From assembly GCA_023445445.1 (NCBI GenBank), contig JAEXLD010000085.1, positions 1 to 46,237 on the forward strand: a DNA stretch of 46,237 nucleotides. Reading direction: 5' to 3'. Source of the DNA: Bacillota bacterium. Lineage in GTDB: Bacteria; Bacillota; Clostridia; Clostridiales; Clostridiaceae. The translations under genes and the position numbers were made by a program. The notes beneath the pieces were generated by a model. It ran no database searches and was not told where the DNA came from. It saw only the letters and a list, made by a program, of their open reading frames with translations. Positions 40,780 through 46,237 of this stretch are shown here, one piece after another (position 1 is the stretch's first letter; each line of letters begins with the position of its first letter).

Positions 40780-42090
40780 TTATTTATTTTCACAATATAT
40801 TGATGGTAATGCAGCATAAACAGCAGCACATTTAACTAAGTCTTCTTTCCAAGTCATTTCATTTGGTGCATGAGCTTGTGCTTCTGCTCCTGGTCCAAAG
40901 CCTATTACTGGGATTCCATTACGTCCCATAATTGAAACTCCATTAGTAGAGAATGTCCATTTATCAGTAAGAGGACGTGCTTTTCTCATTTCATCAGCAT
41001 TAGCAGCACCACTTCTTGTAGTACCATAAAGTCCCTTATAAGCCTCTTCCATTGACTTTGTAACAACATGATCTTCTGGAATTACCCATGTTGGGAAATA
41101 ACATTCAATTGGATATATTAATCCTGTATAACTTGGTCTATCATAGTTATACATACTTACTTTTGCATCATATTTCTTTACTGCAGGAAGTTCACGAATT
41201 TCTTCTAAACAACTTTCCCAAGTTTCACCAGCAGTCATACGACGATCTAATGAAACTGAACAAGAGTCAGCAACAGCACAACGACTTGGTGAAGTAAAGA
41301 ATATTTCAGAAGTAGTAACAGTACCTCTTCCTAAGAAATTAGCCTCCTCCCATTTTTCATTATATTTTTCATCCAACATTTTTACTAAGCCCTTTATTTC
41401 TTTGTCGTCAGATGCATCATTTTCATTTAAATCTTTTATATTCATTAATATTTCAGCCATTTTATAAATTGCATTATCTCCTCTTTCTGGAGCTGAACCA
41501 TGACAAGAAACCCCTTGAACATCAACACGAATTTCCATACGTCCTCTTTGTCCTCTATAAATTCCTCCATCTGTTGGTTCTGTAGAAACTACAAATTCTG
41601 GTCTTATTCCATCTTCTTTAATTATATATTCCCAACAAAGCCCATCACAGTCTTCCTCTTGTACTGAACCAACTACTAAAGCTGTATATTTTTCATTTAA
41701 TAATCCTAAATCCTTCATTATTTTAGCACCATATACACTTGAAACTATTCCTCCTAGTTGATCTGAAGTACCACGTCCACCTATTTCTGTATCTGTTTCA
41801 TAACCTTCATATGGATCAAAGTTCCAGTTATCTCTATTTCCTACACCAACTGTGTCAATATGTGCATCAAATCCTATTAAAGTCTTACCAGTTCCCATAT
41901 ATCCAAGTACATTACCTTGTGGGTCAATTTCAACTTTATTAAATCCTAATAAATTCATTTCTTCAGCTATACGTTCAACAACGCCTTTTTCTTCACAGCT
42001 CTCACCTGGAATAGCAACTAAATCTCTTAAAAATTTAGTCATTTGTTTTTCATATCCTTCTGCCTTTATTTTTATTTCCTTAAAATCCAT
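40780..42090 (-). CDS. ygeY: YgeY family selenium-metabolism-linked hydrolase (M20)
   Basis: 436-residue zinc hydrolase of the M20 peptidase/deacylase family, first gene of the operon. Metal and catalytic motifs: GFDAHIDTVGVGNRDNW, GGRGTSDQLGGIVSSVYGA, VVGSVQEEDCDGLCWEYI, STEPTDGGIYRGQRGRMEI, SCHGSAPERGDNAIYKM and a C-terminal GFGPGAEAQAHAPNEMTW. This matches the YgeY (TIGR03526) subfamily, named for co-occurrence with selenium-dependent molybdenum hydroxylase genes; its substrate is unproven. AGGAGG precedes the ATG. A sigma-54-type promoter lies 61-80 bases upstream. Confidence 0.93.
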   Translation of the reverse strand: MDFKEIKIKAEGYEKQMTKFLRDLVAIPGESCEEKGVVERIAEEMNLLGFNKVEIDPQGNVLGYMGTGKTLIGFDAHIDTVGVGNRDNWNFDPYEGYETDTEIGGRGTSDQLGGIVSSVYGAKIMKDLGLLNEKYTALVVGSVQEEDCDGLCWEYIIKEDGIRPEFVVSTEPTDGGIYRGQRGRMEIRVDVQGVSCHGSAPERGDNAIYKMAEILMNIKDLNENDASDDKEIKGLVKMLDEKYNEKWEEANFLGRGTVTTSEIFFTSPSRCAVADSCSVSLDRRMTAGETWESCLEEIRELPAVKKYDAKVSMYNYDRPSYTGLIYPIECYFPTWVIPEDHVVTKSMEEAYKGLYGTTRSGAANADEMRKARPLTDKWTFSTNGVSIMGRNGIPVIGFGPGAEAQAHAPNEMTWKEDLVKCAAVYAALPSIYCENK

Positions 42091-42150
42091 TTCTTTTCCT
42101 CCTTATATCTTTACATAAACTCTTTTTCTTTAATCTTTACTTTTATATAA

Positions 42151-42170
42151 GAAGCAATTTATATGCCAAA
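42151..42170 (-). promoter_or_regulatory. Sigma-54 (RpoN) promoter of the yge operon
   Basis: Minus strand reads TTTGGCATATAAATTGCTTC. GG (plus 42166-42167) and GC (plus 42154-42155) are exactly 10 bases apart, and the flanks TTGGCAT and TTGCTT match the -24/-12 consensus TTGGCAC-N5-TTGCT at nearly every position. The transcription start would lie near 42142, giving a leader of ~52 bases to ygeY. This implies an enhancer-binding activator encoded elsewhere. A TTATCAA-A-TTGATAA inverted repeat at 42323-42337 is a possible upstream activator site. Confidence 0.72.
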
Positions 42171-42240
42171 TCTTTTTAAGGATTTTAAATAATATTTAGA
42201 TATTTCCATTGAATTATTACTTATTTTTTCAGAAAAAAAT

Positions 42241-42267
42241 AAAGAGTTATCATAATGATAACTCTTT
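42241..42267 (-). terminator. Terminator after NADH oxidase gene
   Basis: AAAGAGTTATCA (42241-42252) and TGATAACTCTTT (42256-42267) with a 3-base loop, followed on the minus strand by TTATTTTTTTC. It separates nox from the yge operon. Confidence 0.88.
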
Positions 42268-42352
42268 ATCACTTTGGTTAAATTCGCTATTTTCTTAGCT
42301 TTTAACTGATTTTTTCTATTTTTTATCAAATTGATAAGAACTATTTTTTATA

Positions 42353-43687
42353 CTAGTGGATTCTCTTTAAAGCAACAGAATTTAATATACCCCAAGGTTT
42401 ATTAAAATGAGGTTGGAAGAAGAAATCTGTCATAGCTAACTCCTCTATAGTCATATTATTTTGAATTACTACAGACAAAGTGTTCATAAATTCGGTCATA
42501 TCTACAACAGATGCAATTTGACCACCAACTATTCTTTTACTTTCTTTTTCAAAGACTAATTTTATCATAACATCATTAAAGGTTGGCATAAATTCTGGCC
42601 TATTATTTTCATGAATAGTAACGCTATCTACTTCTAAATTAGTTGTAGCCTTTGCACTTTCCATTGTAAGACCAGTAGAAGCAATAGAAACATCATAAAT
42701 CTTTATACCAGAAGTTCCTTGTGTTCCCATATATTTTAATGAAGGTTTTTCTATATTCCTAGCAATTAACAGTCCCATTCTAACTGCATTTGTTGCAAGT
42801 GGGATATATCTATTATCCTTCGCAGGATTATATCTTACCATACAGCAATCACCTGCAGCAAATACGTCTTCCTCACTAGTCCTCATATAATCATCAATAA
42901 TAATTGCCCCATTTTTTAGAGTCTTTAGTTTACCTTCAATTATTTTTGTATTAGGCCTAAATCCAATACATAATACTACTAAATCTCCTTTATATTCACC
43001 CTTATCAGTTATTACTTTTCCAACTTTTCCACTATTTCCTTCAAACTTTACAACCTTTTCTCCTAAAACTAACTTAATTCCTCTGTCTGTAAATTCCTTT
43101 TCAGCTAAATCTGAGAATTCTTTATCTAAATACTTAGACATTATTCTATCTTCTGCATCTATTAATGTAACCTTTTTATTTAGTCTTTCGAAGGCTTCTG
43201 CAAGCTCTACTCCTATATATCCTGCTCCAATTATTACCACATTAGTAGCTGAGTCTTTTTTTTCATCTATAATCTTTGCATGATCATAATTTTTACATAA
43301 CAGTATATTCTCTAAATCTATTCCTTCTAATTTTGGAATGATTGGCCAAGAACCTAATGTTAAAATTAATTTATCATATTTATCTTCAAATTCTTCATTT
43401 GTAGATAAATTTCTAACTCTTATTTTTTTACTTTCAAAGTCAATATCTAAAACTTCATGTTTCATTCTAGTTATTATTCCACTTTGTTCTAAATTGCTTG
43501 GAGAGTTATAAAATAATTTTTCTGGTTCTTTTACAATTTCTCCAACACTTAATGCAATTCCACATGATAAGAATGATATATTATCATTTTTTTCATATAC
43601 CACTACTTCAGTATTAGGATATAATATTTTTAAATTAACTACTGCTGAAGTTCCAGCATGAGTACAGCCAACTACTATTACTTTCAT
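42353..43687 (-). CDS. nox: NADH oxidase (water-forming, Cys42 type)
   Basis: 444-residue flavoenzyme of the pyridine nucleotide-disulfide family. MKVIVVGCTHAGTSAVVNLK FAD motif, redox Cys42 in SFLSCGIALSVG, second motif VVIIGAGYIGVELAEAFERL, FAD segment EEDVFAAGDCCMV, and dimerisation domain ending FFFQPHFNKPWGILNSVAL. This is the H2O-forming NADH oxidase layout, reducing O2 with NADH and protecting an anaerobe from oxygen. Distinct from the CoADR-rhodanese at 13429, which shares the fold. GGAGGG precedes the ATG. Confidence 0.9.
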   Translation of the reverse strand: MKVIVVGCTHAGTSAVVNLKILYPNTEVVVYEKNDNISFLSCGIALSVGEIVKEPEKLFYNSPSNLEQSGIITRMKHEVLDIDFESKKIRVRNLSTNEEFEDKYDKLILTLGSWPIIPKLEGIDLENILLCKNYDHAKIIDEKKDSATNVVIIGAGYIGVELAEAFERLNKKVTLIDAEDRIMSKYLDKEFSDLAEKEFTDRGIKLVLGEKVVKFEGNSGKVGKVITDKGEYKGDLVVLCIGFRPNTKIIEGKLKTLKNGAIIIDDYMRTSEEDVFAAGDCCMVRYNPAKDNRYIPLATNAVRMGLLIARNIEKPSLKYMGTQGTSGIKIYDVSIASTGLTMESAKATTNLEVDSVTIHENNRPEFMPTFNDVMIKLVFEKESKRIVGGQIASVVDMTEFMNTLSVVIQNNMTIEELAMTDFFFQPHFNKPWGILNSVALKRIH

Positions 43688-43763
43688 AATTACCCTCCTT
43701 TATTTATAAAAGGCTTATTTCATTTAATAGAGTTTGCTTAAAAGGAATTTAATATTCTTATCT

Positions 43764-44747
43764 TTACATGTTTTTTAATATAAACTCTAGCATTTTAGTT
43801 CCTAATGCCTTAACTTCTTCCATATCAAATTCTGAAAAATCATGAGTTGCACCTTCTAAAGTTATTATATTAGCTTTATTATTTTTACTTATTAACTCTT
43901 CATATAATTTTTCAGCATTTTCATAAGGTACCATAGAATCCATTCTACTATGAATTATTAAGGTATTAGGCTCATCTTTGTCTACATAATTTATAGGACT
44001 AAATTTATTTAATACTTCTTCTTTATTATCTCCAACTGAATTAATAATTTGTTCTAAATCCCAACTAACATTATTCATATCTAAGGTATTTAAATCTGTT
44101 GGTCCAAAGAAATCAATTAAATATTTAATTGATGATGGATAGTTTTTTAACTCTTCATCATCTACAAAATCCTCATTGCTACTGTAGGCTGCCATTAAAG
44201 ATAAATGAGCTCCAGAGGAGGCTCCAATTAATCCAATTTTATTTTCATTAAAATTATATTCATCTTTATTCTTATGAACCCATCTAATGGTATCTTTAAC
44301 ATCGCTTATTTGCTTTTTAAAATTTTCTTCCCCTCTCATAAGTTGATAACTTGTACTTATTATTACATATCCCTCTTCTCTAAAGGCATCTAGTAAAGGT
44401 GATATGGCATCTGGAATTTCTTTATTTCCATATACCCAGCTACCTCCATGTACATAAATAATTACAGGTGATCCATTTTTAAGTTCTTTTTTTGCATTAA
44501 ATATATCTAATGTTAAAGGAACTTCATTTGTATTTTTATATTCTACTTCCTTATAATCTTTAGTAATATCTTCCTTTAAATTAAAATCATTATTTGCTAG
44601 TACTTTAGACTCTTCTATAAATTCTGAATACTTATTAAGTATATTAATTGTTAAACTTATTTTGTCTCTAATTAAAAAAGCAAAAACTCCAGAGACTAGA
44701 ATTATTAAAAGTATTACTATTCCTAAAGTTTTAAAAAACTTCTTCAT
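43764..44747 (-). CDS. Membrane-anchored alpha/beta hydrolase (esterase, HGG type)
   Basis: 327 residues. One N-terminal transmembrane segment (about 7-26) acts as an uncleaved anchor. The rest is an alpha/beta hydrolase with oxyanion motif VHGGSWVYG (His100-Gly-Gly), nucleophile Ser177 in GASSGAHLSL (GxSxG), an Asp around MDSMVPYENA and a His in GATHDFSEF. This fits acetyl-esterase or lipase-like (BD-FAE) enzymes acting outside the membrane. The substrate is unknown. AGGAGGAG precedes the ATG. Alone on its transcript, divergent from the GerMN gene. Confidence 0.85.
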   Translation of the reverse strand: MKKFFKTLGIVILLIILVSGVFAFLIRDKISLTINILNKYSEFIEESKVLANNDFNLKEDITKDYKEVEYKNTNEVPLTLDIFNAKKELKNGSPVIIYVHGGSWVYGNKEIPDAISPLLDAFREEGYVIISTSYQLMRGEENFKKQISDVKDTIRWVHKNKDEYNFNENKIGLIGASSGAHLSLMAAYSSNEDFVDDEELKNYPSSIKYLIDFFGPTDLNTLDMNNVSWDLEQIINSVGDNKEEVLNKFSPINYVDKDEPNTLIIHSRMDSMVPYENAEKLYEELISKNNKANIITLEGATHDFSEFDMEEVKALGTKMLEFILKNM

Positions 44748-44871
44748 ATTCTCTCCTCCTTTATTTAATTTTTATTTATATTATATTTTATCACTATTTT
44801 ATCTTATTTTTGTCAATAATATCTAAATAACTAAATAAAATATATTAATAGTATAATAAGGATGTGATTTT

Positions 44872-45942
44872 ATGAAAAAACAAATCTTTCTTTTATTATT
44901 TTCTCTATTATTATCTATAATATTAATCGGTTGTAGTAAAAGTAATCCACCTTCTAATAGTTCAAATAATAATAATAATAATAATAATAATATAGTAGAT
45001 AAAGATAAAAATGAAAATGATGAGAAAGAAAAACCTGAAACTGAAAAGCCATTAGCTGAAACTAAAAAAGTTAGATTGTTCTACTTTGATACAGTAAATT
45101 ATGAATTATATTATGTTGATAAAGAAATAGAAATTAAAGATAAAGCAATAGTAAAAGCATTAACTAAAGAATTACAAGAATATTCACCTAATAAAAACTT
45201 TTTAAACTTAACCAATAAGGTGGAAATAACATCAGCTACCTTAGATGAAAAGGATGGAATTTTAAAAATAAAATTTTCATCATCTTATGTTGATAAAATG
45301 CTTTTAGGCTCATCAACAGAAAGTGGTCTTTTATCATCATTGCTTGCAACTTATGGCTATAATTTAAATGTGAATAAAATTGCAATATATTTTAATGATG
45401 AATTATACACATCCTTGAAGGGAGATTTACCTGAAGGATATTTTAATGTTGACTATAGCTCTGCTAAGTCCTACTCCAAAGATAATTATATAGGAGATTC
45501 TAGCACCCCTACCTCCAATTTTCAAAATATTTCCTGTAGAATTTATTATTATGACGTTAATGATGATATTTATTACTATAAAGATAAAAGCATAAAGGTA
45601 ATTGATAATGCTTTAATAACAGCATTAACCAAAGAAATTAAAAATCTACCTAATAAAGATTTTTTTGACTTTAAAGATGATTTAGCTGTTAAATCCGCTA
45701 AATTAGATGGCGATATTTTAACTGTTAATTTGTCTAAAGATTATTATAATATATTATCTAGAGTTGGCTCTGGTACTGAAGCTTCAGCATTAAAAACCTT
45801 AGCTTTAACTTATGGATATAATTATAACATTAATAATGTTATAATTTTAGTAGATGGCAAACCCTATGAAGGTAGCCATATTATGTTAAATGCTGGAGAA
45901 ACAATCAATACAAATGTAACTAATATTAAAGAAATCCAATAA
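44872..45942 (+). CDS. Lipoprotein with two GerMN domains
   Basis: 356 residues. Lipoprotein signal MKKQIFLLLFSLLLSIILIGCSK with lipobox LIGC, then a low-complexity linker including nine Asn residues coded by an AAT repeat (44965-44991) and a Lys/Glu/Asp stretch. Two GerMN (sporulation and spore germination) domains follow, about 65-175 and 220-345. Each opens with VRLFYFDTVNYELYYVDKEI or CRIYYYDVNDDIYYYKDKSI, continues to the A-L-x-K-E/L, L-T motif and ends at YGYN(L/Y)N(V/I)NxIxIxxxxKPY-like strands. GerM-type proteins act at the cell envelope in sporulation or germination. GGATGTG is the ribosome site before the ATG at 44872. Confidence 0.85.
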   Translation: MKKQIFLLLFSLLLSIILIGCSKSNPPSNSSNNNNNNNNNIVDKDKNENDEKEKPETEKPLAETKKVRLFYFDTVNYELYYVDKEIEIKDKAIVKALTKELQEYSPNKNFLNLTNKVEITSATLDEKDGILKIKFSSSYVDKMLLGSSTESGLLSSLLATYGYNLNVNKIAIYFNDELYTSLKGDLPEGYFNVDYSSAKSYSKDNYIGDSSTPTSNFQNISCRIYYYDVNDDIYYYKDKSIKVIDNALITALTKEIKNLPNKDFFDFKDDLAVKSAKLDGDILTVNLSKDYYNILSRVGSGTEASALKTLALTYGYNYNINNVIILVDGKPYEGSHIMLNAGETINTNVTNIKEIQ

Positions 45943-45956
45943 AAAAGGAGATAGGT

Positions 45957-46043
45957 ATTATAGCAACTCCTATTATATTTGCATTAGGTTGCATTGTTTT
46001 AAGTATTGGAAAAATCATCAATTTACTTGAAAGCAAAAAATAA
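45957..46043 (+). CDS. Possible 28-residue membrane peptide, non-ATG start
   Basis: Reads ATT ATA GCA ACT... coding for I/M-I-A-T-P-I-I-F-A-L-G-C-I-V-L-S-I-G-K-I then INLLESKK and stop. A strong AAAGGAG lies 6 bases before the ATT, with no ATG, GTG or TTG in frame behind it. It would be one hydrophobic segment with a positive C-terminus, a typical small membrane protein. It starts 14 bases after the GerMN stop, so it could be translated from the same transcript. ATT starts are rare, so coding status is uncertain. Confidence 0.35.
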   Translation: MIATPIIFALGCIVLSIGKIINLLESKK

Positions 46044-46113
46044 AGAAGTGGGCCTATGTCCACTTCTAAGTATAAAGTTAAATATTTCTTTACTTATTAT
46101 ATATATTTTTGGG

Positions 46114-46159
46114 ACAGTAGTTGGTTTTGTGTAAAAACAAAACTAACTACTGTTTTTTT
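46114..46159 (+). terminator. Strong terminator after the GerMN gene
   Basis: ACAGTAGTTGGTTTTGT (46114-46130) and ACAAAACTAACTACTGT (46137-46153) form a 17-bp stem with one G-U pair, loop GTAAAA, then seven T residues. A weaker AGAAGTGG/CCACTTCT hairpin lies just before it at about 46045-46066. Confidence 0.9.
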
Positions 46160-46216
46160 GTATGAACAGCTGGTAGTTTTGGAATAATATACTATATAAA
46201 TTTAGGAGGAAAAGTT

Positions 46217-46237
46217 ATGCCAAAAAATATTAATACC
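46217..46237 (+). CDS. Start of a new gene, cut by the window edge
   Basis: AGGAGG lies 9 bases before an ATG at 46217-46219 that opens M-P-K-N-I-N-T before the sequence ends. Seven residues are too few to identify a product. TATACT upstream (about 46188-46193) may be its -10. Confidence 0.55.

Overview
The window is AT-rich (roughly 70% A+T by eye), with strong purine-rich ribosome-binding sites, many U-tailed hairpin terminators and lipoprotein and spore-type proteins. It carries peptidase T, a 2-oxoacid:ferredoxin oxidoreductase, a flotillin, a GerMN-type lipoprotein and a selenium-linked yge gene set. Together these point to an endospore-forming, anaerobic Clostridium sensu stricto, probably a gut type. 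I do not name a species. No rRNA, tRNA, IS transposase, phage gene or CRISPR array was seen.

Layout. 1-1657: end of an iron/phosphonate-type ABC importer operon (minus strand). 1930-5683: envelope genes, namely the lipid II flippase Amj, a lipoprotein, signal peptidase I and, on the plus strand, a flotillin. 5691-11037: a five-gene unit (histidine kinase, response regulator, ABC ATPase, two ABC-2 permeases) bracketed by inverted copies of an intergenic repeat that carries a terminator. 11036-16880: peptidase T, an SDR dehydrogenase, a CoA-disulfide reductase fused to rhodanese, a free rhodanese, and divergently the tRNA 2-selenouridine synthase MnmH. 16956-19504: korB and korA.

19542-29953 is the least familiar part. 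It holds two large proteins that look like beta-propellers plus a YncE-like propeller, a long coiled coil, a DUF3343 (Se/S carrier-like) protein, two inverted paralogues with Cys-rich acidic tails, a flavin amine oxidase, a class V cysteine desulfurase and a Cys-rich DUF4489-like protein. Three of the transcription starts have a sigma-K-like AC-N16-CATANNNT(A/G) box. I read this as a late mother-cell (spore coat or exosporium) locus that includes redox and sulfur/selenium enzymes.

30048-33413: a DUF1858/hemerythrin/unknown operon behind a GTAAC-N4-GTTAC site, a PHP histidinol phosphatase and a membrane protein. 33513-36963: threonine aldolase and a MacB-like ABC protein with a 30-bp perfect palindrome upstream. 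37165-42170: a ygeY-ygeW-carbamate kinase-ygeX operon, the selenium- and purine-linked catabolic set, behind a clear sigma-54 -24/-12 promoter. Its last gene, ygeX (diaminopropionate ammonia-lyase), is broken by a one-base deletion in a G run. 42353-46237: NADH oxidase, an esterase, the GerMN lipoprotein, a tiny membrane ORF without ATG, and the first codons of another gene.

Connections. MnmH, the DUF3343 protein, the class V desulfurase, two rhodaneses and the yge set all relate in known families to sulfur/selenium handling. NADH oxidase, CoA-disulfide reductase, hemerythrin and possibly the amine oxidase would help an anaerobe cope with oxygen.
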